DNA of 64,000 nt, taken from positions 39,556,914 through 39,620,913 of the forward strand of contig NC_061794.1 of NCBI RefSeq assembly GCF_021462225.1. The letters run 5' to 3'. Shown piece after piece: positions 11,800 through 22,413 of this stretch; position 1 is the stretch's first letter; the number at the start of each line of letters is the position of its first letter. A model generated the notes under the pieces. That model was given only the letters and a program-made list of their open reading frames with translations. It had not been told where the DNA came from and made no database searches. A program made the translations under genes and the position numbers. The stretch is from Girardinichthys multiradiatus. Its lineage: Eukaryota; Chordata; Actinopteri; Cyprinodontiformes; Goodeidae.

Positions 11800-13000
11800 T
11801 TACAATCATGTATCAGTGCTTTTGACAGAACAAGAGTTAGTTGTGAACTTAGTTTTATAGCCTGACTGAAAAACCTCCACAATGTTGTGTTCATCTAAAA
11901 AGGGCACAACCTGAGAAGGAACAATTTTCTCTAAAACGTTTGAGATAAAATGCAACTTAGACATAGGCCTAAAATAAGCTAAAAGTTTGATCAAGGCCAT
12001 GCTTCTTCAGTAGAGGCTGTACCATAGCATGCTTAAAACTTATAGGGACAACCACTGACATCAAGCTGCTGTTTACGATTGCAAGAATGACCTGTCCTAT
12101 GCTGGGAAAAACCTTAAAGAACTGGGGGGGGAAGCAGGATCACAAGGAAAACCCGATGGTTTTATATGTTCAACAATATCCTTTACAAAGGTCAGATTCA
12201 CTGGTTCGAATTGATCAAACACAGCTGGACAGGGGATCAAACAGGAAGGGTCACAAACGAGGAGAAATGAGGGCTCTTGCCACAACAACCTTATCCATGA
12301 AAAAGTGCATAAAATCATCACATGTTTCAGAAGATGCTTCCTGGCAGGTTGTGGGGCATTAAGAACAGTGTCAATTTAAACAACGAGTTATTTTGATGGG
12401 ACACAATAATGTTGGACAGATCTTCCCTTTCCGTGTCTTCAACTGTGTTCTGATAATGATGCCTGCAGTTTTTGAGGATCTGGAATGAAACCTGCAATTT
12501 ATCCTTTTTCCATCTCCGTTCAGCTCTGACAGCACAAGTTTTATCATTAAACCATGGCTCAGCTTTGGCCTTAGGCTGCATGATTTTCATAGCGGCCACA
12601 GTATCCAGAATAACTGCAGTTCACGTCCAATCAGGAACATAATTGCTCTGTATCCAAGTCAAATTGAACATTGAGCTGCTAAAAAGCAGCAGAAAACTGA
12701 CTAGCACTAAAAGGTTTAAAAACTCGACAGTGACAAGCAGGAGCGCAAGGTTTAACTTGCACAAAATAGAGCAACATTAAATAAAACAGCCATATGATCA
12801 GAGGTAATATTTTCACCTTTTTCAAGGTCAGTTACAGCCAAGCCATGAGAGAGGACAAGGTCCAATGTGTGTCCATGTTCATGTGTGGGACCAGTCAGCC
12901 ACTGCACCAGGCTAAAAAAAGTCCTACACCAACGGCCTCACAGGACAACATACACGAATATTAAAATCCCAAGTATAAGGACACGATCATAATCGATCAT
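11800..13000 (-). mobile_element. Decayed LINE: endonuclease end to start of reverse transcriptase
   Basis: On the minus strand, in order: the C-terminal endonuclease end (WLTGPTHEHGHTLDLVLSHG, then SDHMAVLF, about 12.78-12.92 kb); a linker with AERRWKKDKLQVSFQIL (12.5 kb) and AVFDQFEPVNLTFVKDIV (12.2 kb); and the first reverse transcriptase blocks FRPMSKLHFISNVLEKIV and DEHNIVEVFQSGYKT (11.83-11.98 kb). Frameshifts and stops break it into pieces. It resembles the CR1/L2/Rex1 group of fish LINEs; the exact clade is not assigned. It occupies most of the space between the two gtsf1 copies. Confidence 0.82.
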
Positions 13001-13009
13001 TATTCCTGA

Positions 13010-14215
13010 CAAGAAATCAGAGAAATTACTTAAAAAGTCCTTGTTATATCTCGGATTAGCTACATACTTGCACTGGGCAGCACTGTTCCTTCATTACAAT
13101 AAACAATAGAAAATATTTATTTTGAGTCGACCCCACATAGATGTTTCTACCAAGTAGCCAAAACAAGTTCTAAATTCCTTTAGGTCCTAATATCTGAATA
13201 AGCACTGTGAATAAAGTATTAAATGTCAAGGATCTGAGTTTATTTTACACAAGACTGATCTATTCAAGTGCAATTTGAACTTTTATTTTGTATTTATATA
13301 GTTATTTATGCCTGATATAGTGTTGATGGCTGTTGTCGAGGCTTTCGGGCTTGGAGACGCTTCAAAATGGATTTACTTTCAACATGCCTATTACACAGTA
13401 TATTTTCTCTCATATATAGGCTATAAAAACATAACAATTGATGCACTGGATTTCAACACATTCAATACAAAGCAACAAATCGTCACAGAAAATAATGCTG
13501 TGTGAAAGCTGACGCTTGATTTTATTGCCAAAAAATAATATGAGAATCTGCCTATATTTAACAACAGCCATCAGACCAATTGCACAATATTGGGCACAAT
13601 TAAAAGTGTGTAGCCACATTAATAAATATATAATTTATTATGTATAATAGGTTTTAACTGGCTAAACACTTCTCAGGTTTTAGGCCTTAATAAGAATATT
13701 AAGGATGACCCAGGTGTTTGACACATCAGCGGTCAGTAAAGTCAAATTAGTTATTATCTGACATAATTACAAACTCCCATTTTAATACTGACAATCTTTG
13801 AAAGGCTGTACATTTAATTAAAAAGGGTAATATCACCTGTGTAGCCTACATATATCTAAGTGCCCAATGTCTAAGCAAAAAGCGGTCCGTTTAGGTTGTA
13901 ACAAGCCCACTAATTAGTCACAGTCTGCCTCCTGCTGGTCAAAGTCCTAAATTGAATTAAAATAATGAAAAAGGTACATGTTGCTTTTTTATCTTACAGC
14001 CAACATTAAATACGTACCACTGCTGATAAGGTTTCCCTGCAAAAATGTTAGATAGAAGATAGAAAACTAAAGTTGATGAATGGTTGAATGAATTCCCTCT
14101 GATGTGTTTGTTAACCAAAAGAAGCAGCAAAGGACGGGAATTTATCTCGATACAAATAATGTATAACTTTTAATAATAATGTATTTCTAATTTCTTTTAA
14201 GTCATGACATGAGGT
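13010..14215. other. Intergenic stretch with no recognised feature
   Basis: The sequence is AT-rich, with short open frames only and none resembling a known protein. No repeat ends or RNA genes are seen. It separates the decayed LINE from the second gtsf1 copy. Confidence 0.5.
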
Positions 14216-14224
14216 CGACATGTG

Positions 14225-14274
14225 GCGTGTTGTTAACGCGTAAACAACACGCTGACAACATGTTAACATGTCAA
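14225..14274. promoter_or_regulatory. Cluster of palindromes at the 5' edge of the gtsf1 copy
   Basis: Bases 14225-14252 form an imperfect inverted repeat (GCGTGTTGTT and AACAACACGC around a TAACGCGTAA core). Directly after it lies the perfect 14-base palindrome ACATGTTAACATGT. The corresponding place upstream of intact gtsf1 holds the E-box and TATA box, both absent here. Whether the palindromes bind anything is unknown. Confidence 0.4.
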
Positions 14275-15240
14275 AGTGTTGCCGTCAACTGAAACTCAAC
14301 GCTTCGCTTAAGAGGAAGGAAAATATGGTGCAAAGTTTGAGGCTTTCCGTTTTTGTGGTGAAGTTGCAACTTTCTATCCCTTTTGTTAAAAGATGACTTG
14401 ATTTTAACAAGATAAAATGCAAGGTTCTGGTTTTAAACTTGATTTAACTGCAGGCCAACCTTTTCTGGCCTTTTTTAGGAGTGTAGCTGAAAATGTGTGT
14501 TGGAGTGAGTGAAATGAAACCAAATGAAACGTTTCATTTGCTAAAGAAGGTGCTGTTTGTGGTCAACACTTGCTGAAAGCTAAGTTTTGTCTACATGTGA
14601 TTTGTCATGAAGACGTCAGAACTTTTTTGTTTTAGTAAGATTATAATTTACTTTATTATATCTGCTGCTGGATTCCCTCTTCAGTTTTGTTATGAAGGCT
14701 GCTATGGCTCCACATTTAACATCTACAAAGGCTCTTTAACTTTCATGCTAAAATGAATTTTATTTTCTCCCCGGTTGAACCGTTCATAATAAATCTGTGC
14801 TCCAGACGGCTGCTCTTAAAGACTTTGAAGAAAGGGTAGAAGAAGCAGAGATTTTTGATAAAACCAAATTACACAATTGCCATTTTTCTGGGGTGTAAAG
14901 TTTTACCAACCGTAAGTGATAGTCTTCACCTCTGTGTACATTTTCTGTGATATTAAGTAGTTTTGTTTTCCTTCCTCCTACAGACTGGCCACCACGTCCA
15001 GTACCTACCCAGGTCCAAAATGTAGGTCACCAAGTATGCTACCATGGTCCAGTTACAGGTTATAAGCTGTTCTCACTGTTGCTTTCGTGTTTATGTACCT
15101 TTTATGTTTTTAAGCATGTTTTGGCTAATTTAATGTGGTGAAAAATAATTTAACCTTTTAGTATGTGATGTGGATATTTGTAGTTCTGGTTATAAAGTTC
15201 AAGTTTTAATTGTGCCTTTTTGTCTAACTTTTCACTGAAG
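14275..15240 (+). pseudogene. gtsf1 (pseudogene): Degenerate, internally deleted gtsf1 copy
   Basis: Collinear with the gtsf1 segment at 9.18-11.0 kb. The first-exon stretch (CGCTTCGC near 14300), the end of the UTR intron, coding exon 1, the end of exon 5 with its GTAAGTGAT donor, exon 6 and the 3' UTR can all be matched. Breaks: the UTR acceptor AG is changed (CCCAGG to CCCCGG); the start codon ATG is ACG (14806-14808 area); the exon 1 donor GT is AT; and a deletion joins intron 1 sequence (near 14880) directly to the middle of exon 5. The deletion removes exons 2-4 and so both CHHC fingers. Exon 6 is also shifted and altered although CCATGGTCCAG is kept. It cannot make a Gtsf1 protein. Confidence 0.85.
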
Positions 15241-15514
15241 CACATGAACTACAGAAGGCTGGAACAGATTTGACTATTTGCTGAAATGACTTAAAATCCT
15301 CCCATAAGAATCTAAGTTTAAATACTTAATATCTGGGTCGGCTCAAGCTGGCTTAAAGTTAAATGCCTCAGAATTGGACATTTTAAAGAAAGCCCTGTGG
15401 ATTTAAAGCGGTGCATCTCAAAAGTGTTTTTTAGTACACAGCAGCTGATATCATCGATCCATTAGTCATATTTGAAGTGTTTTTTTCTGATTTCAAATAT
15501 TGTTCACAGCCTGT

Positions 15515-16080
15515 GAGAGCCTGAAATTCAGTTTCTCAAAAGATTAGAATTTACATACTGGCAATTAATAAAAAAATGACCTGATGAAAGGTATTTACTG
15601 TGCAGTATACCTACTACATGTCTAGTCAAGGTTGATTTAGCAGGAATGACTTTATGACATTGAGATGAGTCTGTGGCTCTACTTTGTTGTCTCATCTTCC
15701 TCTTGACAATACTTTGTCTTGGGAGTTTTGGGTTGACCAGTTAACTGGCCAGTGAAACAGTGATACCATTGGTCATTAAAGTAGGTGTCTGCACTTATGG
15801 AAGTGTGAGCAGGTTTAAAGCCCTGTTGTAAACTGAAATCAACATCTCCCATAAAGCTTCTCAGCAGGGGGAAGCATGCATTGCTCTAAATGTTCCTGTT
15901 TGATGGCTGCACTGACCATGGACTTAATAAAACCCAGTGGTCCAACACCAGCAGATGACGTGGCTCCCCACATCATCACTGAGAGCGTCACACTGGTTCT
16001 ACAGCAGCTTGGATTCTTTGCATCTCCAGACATCAACACCTTGATTTCAAAATGAAATGCAATGTTTGCTTTCATCACAG
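15515..16080 (-). mobile_element. Tc1-like transposase relic downstream of the gtsf1 pseudogene
   Basis: Antisense catalytic-domain sequence includes KANIAFHFEIKVLMSGDA, SVMMWGATSSAGVGPLGF, IKQEHLEQCML and PPAEKLYG. A left-end-like stretch (TCTCAAAAGATTAGAATT) lies near 15535. This is the homologue of the relic at 11.4-11.76 kb and retains slightly more of the element. Confidence 0.8.
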
Positions 16081-16135
16081 ATCAGAATCAAAATCAGCTT
16101 TATTGCCAAGTTCGTACATACAAACAAAGATGACT
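16080..16135 (-). repeat. LINE 3'-tail fragment
   Basis: The sequence AATCAGCTTTATTGCCAAGT followed by TCGTACATACAAACAA is the reverse complement of the 3' end of the LINE at 54.17-54.77 kb (GTACGAACTTGGCAATAAAG then CTGATTC repeats). It is a very short 5'-truncated insertion. Confidence 0.7.
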
Positions 16136-16465
16136 TTAGAAAACATCCAAGGTGTGACCCAGTAGAAGGGTGGCTCCTTTTCTTTATATCATATACACTG
16201 ACTGCCATGTCCAGTATAGCAACAGGTATATCTTAAAATTTGCAGATGACTTGTCTATTGTCAGCCTCCTGCATGAAGAAAACATGATCATGGTATTGTT
16301 TTAACTGGCTTAGCTTGGTGCCCTCAGGCTTTTAACAGCTGAATGTGTTCAGGACTAAGGACATATTTAAGACACAAGCTCCTCATATCAACCATCATGG
16401 TGCATGAGGTTGATTGTTGATTCTTATAAATATCTGGGTACTGGGAAAACTGAAGTTTGATTCAA

Positions 16466-16620
16466 ACAATTCAATTCAGTTTATTTATATAGCGCCAATT
16501 CACAACACATGTCGTCTCAAGGCACTTCACAAAAGTAAGGTGCATACAATTAATCCTAACCATTGAACAGTGCAGTCAGATTCACACACATACTCTGCCA
16601 GAACGGTCAGCAACTTATTT
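16466..16620 (-). repeat. Short interspersed repeat with TTCAA-type tail
   Basis: CAATTCAATTCAGTTTATTT, then ATATAGCGCCAATTCACAAC and CTCAAGGCACTTCACA, is a motif set I recognise as a very common teleost interspersed repeat, oriented with its TTGAA-type tail on the left. Classification is uncertain (LINE or SINE 3' end). Confidence 0.5.
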
Positions 16621-16776
16621 TCTGATGGCAGTTGTGTTTATTGCATTTTTATTCACAGTGATTTATCAATGATTGGTTATGAAGTGGAAGACGACAAGTA
16701 CGAGTACGAGTGGTTATGAATTTAACATGTTAATTATCTGTTTATTTTATTTATTGTGAGGCGTATCAGCATTATA

Positions 16777-18345
16777 CAGGTCCTTCTCAAAATATTAGCA
16801 TATTGTGATAAAGTTAATTATTTTCCATAATGTCATGATGAAAATTTAACATTCATATATTTTAGATTCATTGCACACTAACTGAAATATTTCAGGTCTT
16901 TTATTGTCTTAATACGGATGATTTTGGCATACAGCTCATGAAAACCCAAAATTCCTATCTCACAAAATTAGCATATCATTAAAAGGGTCTCTAAACGAGC
17001 TATGAACCTAATCATCTGAATCAACAAGTTAACTCTAAACACCTGCAAAATGATTCCTGAGGCCTTTAAAACTCCCAGCCTGGTTCATCACTCAAAACCC
17101 CAATCATGGGTAAGACTGCCGACCTGACTGCTGTCCAGAAGGCCACTATTGACACCCTCAAGCAAGAGGGTAAGACACAGAAAGAAATTTCTGAACGAAT
17201 AGGCTGTTCCCAGAGTGCTGTATCAAGGCACCTCAGTGGGAAGTCTGTGGGAAGGAAAAAGTGTGGCAGAAAACGCTGCACAACGAGAAGAGGTGACCGG
17301 ACCCTGAGGAAGATTGTGGAGAAGGGCCGATTCCAGACCTTGGGGGACCTGCGGAAGCAGTGGACTGAGTCTGGAGTAGAAACATCCAGAGCCACCGTGC
17401 ACAGGCGTGTGCAGGAAATGGGCTACAGGTGCCGCATTCCCCAGACCTGGGCTACAGAGAAGCAGCACTGGACTGTTGCTCAGTGGTCCAAAGTACTTTT
17501 TTTGGATGAAAGCAAATTCTGCATTTCATTCGGAAATCAAGGTGCCAGAGTCTGGAGGAAGACTGGGGAGAAGGAAATGCCAAAATGCCAGAAGTCCAGT
17601 GTCAAGTACCCACAGTCAGTGATGGTCTGGGGTGCCGTGTCAGCTGCTGGTGTTGGTCCACTGTGTTTTATCAAGGGCAGGGTCAATGCAGCTAGCTATC
17701 AGGAGATTTTGGAGCACTTCATGCTTCCATCTGCTGAAAAGCTTTATGGAGATGAAGATTTCATTTTTCAGCACGACCTGGCACCTGCTCACAGTGCCAA
17801 AACCACTGGTAAATGGTTTACTGACCATGGTATCACTGTGCTCAATTGGCCTGCCAACTCTCCTGACCTGAACCCCATAGAGAATCTTTGGGATATTGTG
17901 AAGAGAACGTTGAGAGACTCAAGACCCAACACTCTGGATGAGCTAAAGGCCGCTATCGAAGCATCCTGGGCCTCCATAAGACCTCAGCAGTGCCACAGGC
18001 TGATTGCCTCCATGCCACGCCGCATTGAAGCAGTCATTTCTGCCAAAGGATTCCGACCAAGTATTGAGTGCATAACTGTACATGATTATTTGAAGGTTGA
18101 CGTTTTTTGTATTAAAAACACTTTTCTTTTATTGGTCGGATGAAATATGCTAATTTTGTGAGATAGGAATTTTGGGGTTTTCATGAGCTGTATGCCACAA
18201 TCATCCGTATTAAGACAATAAAAGACCTGAAATATTTCAGTTAGTGTGCAATGAATCTAAAATATATGAATGTTAAATTTTCATCATGACATTATGGAAA
18301 ATAATTAACTTTATCACAATATGCTAATATTTTGAGAAGGACCTG
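16777..18345 (+). mobile_element. Tc1-like element copy A, 1569 bp
   Basis: A full element with 200-bp terminal inverted repeats (16777-16976 and 18145-18345, starting CAGGTCCTTCTCAAAATATT) flanked by TA (16775-16776 and 18346-18347). Each end holds a direct-repeat pair, outer TCTCAAAATATTAGCATAT (16785-16803) and inner TCTCACAAAATTAGCATAT (16958-16976). This is the IR/DR arrangement of Sleeping Beauty-like Tc1 elements. It is 42 bases shorter than copy C because of a coding deletion. Confidence 0.95.
17106..18143 (+). pseudogene. Tc1 transposase of copy A, altered (345-codon open frame)
   Basis: The frame is open from MGKTADLTAV and keeps the N-terminal helix-turn-helix region and the DD34E residues in SDES-, QHD- and NPIE-type contexts (first motif reads FLDES instead of FSDES). 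Two changes separate it from copy C. A 42-base in-frame deletion removes the 14 residues after CRIPQ, the basic linker between the DNA-binding and catalytic domains. A one-base loss near codon 318 replaces the usual GFQTKY end with a longer unrelated tail. It is therefore probably inactive though not truncated by a stop. Confidence 0.85.
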
Positions 18346-18515
18346 TATATGCTTTTAATGGACAATCTTTGGTTTTTAACCCCCAATGGTTGCAGCTGAC
18401 CTCTAGTTAAAGGTTGCTTTATTTTCTTTATTGTGACTTGCTGTAAACTTAATTGCCCATTGGGACATGGATAAAGGTGCAGAATGTGAATTAGTCTTCT
18501 TTATTTTAAAATATT

Positions 18516-18674
18516 GCAGGGGTGCCGAAGTCCAGTCCTCGAGAGCTACTGTCATGCAGCTTTTAGATGCATCAGCTGAATTTCCTCCTTAGTATGTCCT
18601 TCAGCTCTGCAGAACGCTGGTAACGAGGCATTCACTTGATTTAAGCAGGCTGGAGAAGGGATGCATCAAAAGTA
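18516..18674. mobile_element. Decayed hAT-type MITE
   Basis: GGGGTGCCGAAGTCCAGTCC then TCGAG, and the motifs CAGCTTTTAGATGCATC and AGGCTGGAGAAGGGATGCAT, resemble the common teleost hAT MITE that begins with CAGGGGTG-type ends. The right terminus is eroded and no clear 8-bp duplication can be read. Confidence 0.5.
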
Positions 18675-18679
18675 CTTGT

Positions 18680-21600
18680 TTGTACTTCTGTACTTGCTTA
18701 TGGTGTTGATTTCTTCAAATGTACGTTATCAAAGTGTCTCTAATATATGCCACAAATTACAACACATCTTTCATGTGGGAAAAATATTGGTTTGAACCAG
18801 TGAAAGACAAAGTGCGTCAGTGGGACACAAAAACTAAAATGGCTGTACTGACATAAAAATTACGCAGCAGGTAAATTATGAGTTGAGCTAAAAAAAACAT
18901 TAGGTTGAAATTAAAGTATAAAGAAAATCTTACTAAATGGATGAATACGTTTAAATAAACATGAATACGTTTCCCAATCTATACAACGTTTAAATAGATT
19001 TCATAACGGGAATCAAATATATAAATATTCCAAATACTTTAAACAAAATGCAAAACTAGACAAGCCAAACGCACTGACCACTAGATGGCGCTGCTTACAA
19101 CAGTAGTTCAGTGTTACTGCAAGTAAAAACTCCACTGAGTATGAAATATAATATGTAAGATTTCACTGATGAGAAAAAAATCTGTAGCTGTGAAACTTCT
19201 CTTGGTGAAGGCAGCTGTCTAGGTGTTACCTCAGGGTGGCCAATGACAGATAACCCAAGTGCTCGGACTGCCTGCCAGCCCTCCTGATCATATCTACGTG
19301 GCATTATTGATTTTATTTGATGACTGTCTATTTTAGCTGTAGTTATAAAGATAAGTTTTCATTTCTCCTTAGAAATCAGTACAATGAGGACTTGTCCCCC
19401 AGGAGGCCTGTCCTAAAATTGTAAGGTAGTCACCTACAATACATCAGCATGTGGTTTAACTAAGGTTCAGCATTTATTGTACTGTATTTCCTGTCTCGAT
19501 CCTGGAGCATGGTGTTCTCTGGCGTAACTGAGGAGTAAATAAGTGTTATTGATTAAAACCCACCCCCTTTCGTGGGAAATCTAATCCCAAATCCATATTT
19601 ATTCTCTACCCAACCTAAGATGTAAAGTGAAACCTAAAAGCCTTTCACATCCTGTGTGCTAAAAGACAGAAGTAACCAACAAATCACAAATGTATTCTCG
19701 TAGTAACAAGAGTGAGTTAAATGTTTTACAGCAGTGATTTGGTGGGCTACACACTGGACAGTCCATCACAGGACAACACAGAGACACATAGAACAACCAT
19801 GCATGCACACAGTCACTCCTAAGGCCAGTTTAGAGTAACTAAATAATAGAGTACCTGGAAAGAACCCACGTATGCACACGGAGTACATGTAGGCTCCATG
19901 CAGACAGGGATCTGAACCCAGGACCTGACAACAGGGGCAACCGAGGCACCACTGTGCTGTGCACAACAGAAATGGGCATGATTAACATTTGACAAGTTTC
20001 ACCTGTTGACTAAAAGCCATTGAAGCGAATTACCTTGAAGCATGATACTGTTGGATTGTTTGAGTCTTGAAATGGTTCTAATTTTATTTTTGTTAGTTAA
20101 TGCAGAAACTAGTTTAATAATACATTTGTGTCAGATCACAGTGTGACACGTTCATCTCCTACTGTTAAGGTATGGTGTGATTTTGACACGATGGTTGATC
20201 CGGCGTCACCTCAGGATAAACTGACACGGTACACGCTGTTCAAATCACGCTGCTGGGTCGACTGGACCATGAAACTTGTTACTTGGCCTTCACAAGAACC
20301 TTTCAGGCATGTTTCTGAAACACATACCTCTCAGATGGTCTAACTTTGTGAAGTGACACTTGCTCAGCCCTTTTCATCTTAAGAGTCCTTCACAAAGTGT
20401 GAGGAACAGTAAGGTTCTTGGACCTGGCCTCTTGCCCTGTGAGTCTGCCTGAAGCTTGTGATCTTCTATTATTGTCTGCATTCCTAACAAGGCACGTTCA
20501 TGTTGCTCTCGCTTTCCAGAGTTACAGCAGAGGCATGGTGTTGGCTCGATCCCAAGGGAGCTGCTGTCCATGCTATCTATATCAGTCCAGACACAAGGAG
20601 GCTGTGTAATCAATGTGATGCTAACTATCCAGTTTCTCTTGTTGCATAAGCTCTACATGGTTGCAAGGTTAAGAAAGCATCTATGTTTTTTATATTACCT
20701 TACTGCACCAGACTGGGGATTTGGGAATCTTTAGCCAGAAAAAACCTATAATCAATGCATTACAGAACACCAGGTTATGCCATTCACTGTAGACTGCTAT
20801 GTGTATGCATTGGTTGTAAATGTTAAGGTACTCATCCAGTTGTGTTCAAGTTTCAGCCGTCTGGCCCAAACTGACATGAAAGGAACAGTGATCTGAAATA
20901 ATCAAGGAACCACCGACAACCTGTGCGGCCTCTGGGCCATTTACCCAGGATCTAGGTCGCTGCCAACAGAGCTTGTGGATTGCACAAAATTACTCTGAAG
21001 AGGACTGATTAGATGTAAATTATTCACATGCACCCAAAATCAAGAGCAAGATGGCTGACACATAGAAATAATGACTCCAAACAAACCTCAAAACTGGGTT
21101 TGCACCAGATAAGTCAACATTAGCCAACATTAGGCTACTGGTCATGTACTATCTGTAGTTCTGATTATCTATGGTGATTCTGTGCAACAGCTGATATTTC
21201 TAACTGTTCTCAAAGGGAGCTTGTCTTTGCCTGTATTTCTCTTTAGGTTGCACATAGCCCACATTGCTCAGCTGTTTGAAACAGATTCTATTCTATTGAA
21301 TAATCTCTGCTGGTCAGGTTAAGGCTTGGTGTTTTGGGTCTCCAGGAGATTAATGCTTACATCTTTTGCTCCATCATGGAGTTGTCCCATAATTTTGAAA
21401 TAAATTCACCTTTTTTCTTAAGTCTGTGTTTTTGCACCATCATTTTATGAAACTGGTCTCCATGTCCTTAGAGTTTGGTTAGGCTTCTTTGTGCTCCAGT
21501 CTGACTCATGCTTCATGCTCATTACTCCTGCGAATCACTGATGATCTAATTCGTTCCTGTTTGACAGTTTTACACAGTCATCACTTCCTTCAAGGATCTT

Positions 21601-21860
21601 TGTACTACAAGCACCATGAGATGTGCGTTTATGTAATGCCACACATGCATAACATAATGATACGGCAGTCTGGGTTATTCAAGACAAGACAGGGAGTTCC
21701 ATTGCTTTCTAAAAGGAGACCAGTACATAACTGGGTGGGAGGTGCATGGGGTCGTCATCTGGGAGCTAAAAGAGGACTCTGTACTTGACCCAGGTTTACA
21801 AGCTGCAAGCACAATCTGACACTCTGCCGTGTTGGTTGCAAGAATTTCAAGTTTCCAAAG
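18680..21860. other. Intergenic region between Tc1 copy A and nr4a1, mostly unassigned
   Basis: Apart from one SINE at 19.74-19.97 kb I recognise nothing here. Open frames are short, without known domains, and no RNA gene is evident. The part near 20.1-20.5 kb is less AT-rich but shows no coding signature that I can support. Confidence 0.45.
19742..19968 (-). mobile_element. tRNA-derived SINE (reverse orientation), diverged
   Basis: On the minus strand it reads from a tRNA-like head (GGTGCCTCGGTTGCC, then B box GGGTTCAGATC around 19910-19920) into the body CTGCATGGAG, GTGGGTTCTTTCCAGGTACT, CCTGTGATGGACTG. The same body occurs in the SINEs at 23.0, 38.5 and 60.1 kb. Confidence 0.75.
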
Positions 21861-21880
21861 TAAAGACAAATTAATATGAA

Positions 21881-21886
21881 TTTATT
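21881..21886 (-). other. nr4a1: nr4a1 polyadenylation signal (candidate)
   Basis: TTTATT on the plus strand is AATAAA on the coding strand, 528 bases after the nr4a1 stop codon. The 3' UTR would run from 22413 to about 21860. A run of C bases (22398-22410) lies just after the stop. Confidence 0.55.
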
Positions 21887-22413
21887 TCAATTTTAGCAGT
21901 GAAATTTCACTTTTACATATAAAAAAACAAAACCACAACAAGATCTCCCTGTACGCTGGGATTCCATCACATTTCATGTGTCAAAACAGCTGTGGTTTAC
22001 TTCAGATGATTCAAAAACCACAGTGTGTAAGACTGTACTTAAAAAAATACACAGTATATTAGCTGCTCAATGTTGATTCATGATACATGAACGATACCAC
22101 TGAATAACTTTGTAGATTTCAGCTACCAAAAATATCACCAAAACATTATGTTAAATATAAAGTGTAATTGAGCTTTAAGAGACTTCTGCCTCACGTCTTG
22201 AGAAATGGAAAGTGTTTGGATTAAAAGTTGGTTTTGTAAAAGAATTTCAATGTTTAACCAGATCCATTCAATCAATCTTCAGATCTCACAGTTATGCTTT
22301 CTGCTTGCAACCTGGCGAAAAAGCTGCGCAGAGATTGCTTGTGTTCACATCAGGGCCGATGGGACAGGTCTGGCAATATTCCCTGGTTCAGAAGAGACCC
22401 CCCCCCCCCCATT

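Larger units (their letters stand above)
9150..11800 (+). repeat. Parent segment of a partial gtsf1 duplication
   Basis: This segment aligns piece by piece with 14.27-16.25 kb. Matching landmarks include the first-exon stretch CGCTTCGCCTGAGAG, the coding exon 1 area, the end of exon 5 with its donor, exon 6, the poly(A) area, the downstream Tc1 relic and the text around GGACTGCCATAGCCAG (11760) versus TGACTGCCATGTCCAG (16200). Order and orientation are the same. Confidence 0.8.
14275..16250 (+). repeat. Second copy of the duplicated gtsf1 segment
   Basis: This is the diverged partner of 9.15-11.8 kb, in the same orientation. It includes the gtsf1 pseudogene and the Tc1 relic downstream of it. 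Divergence is considerable, with many substitutions and indels, so the duplication is not recent. Confidence 0.78.

Noticed and set aside
13308..13619. Short open frames on both strands between the gtsf1 copies
   Set aside because: AT-rich, no domain and no splice or start context.
17066..17468. Long minus-strand open frames opposite the Tc1 transposases (also at 32.6 and 46.6 kb)
   Set aside because: They mirror the conserved transposase coding sequence, recur at every copy and resemble no protein.
22398..22410. Run of about 13 C bases just after the nr4a1 stop codon as a possible regulatory motif
   Set aside because: A simple homopolymer; nothing ties it to a function, and its length may include sequencing error.
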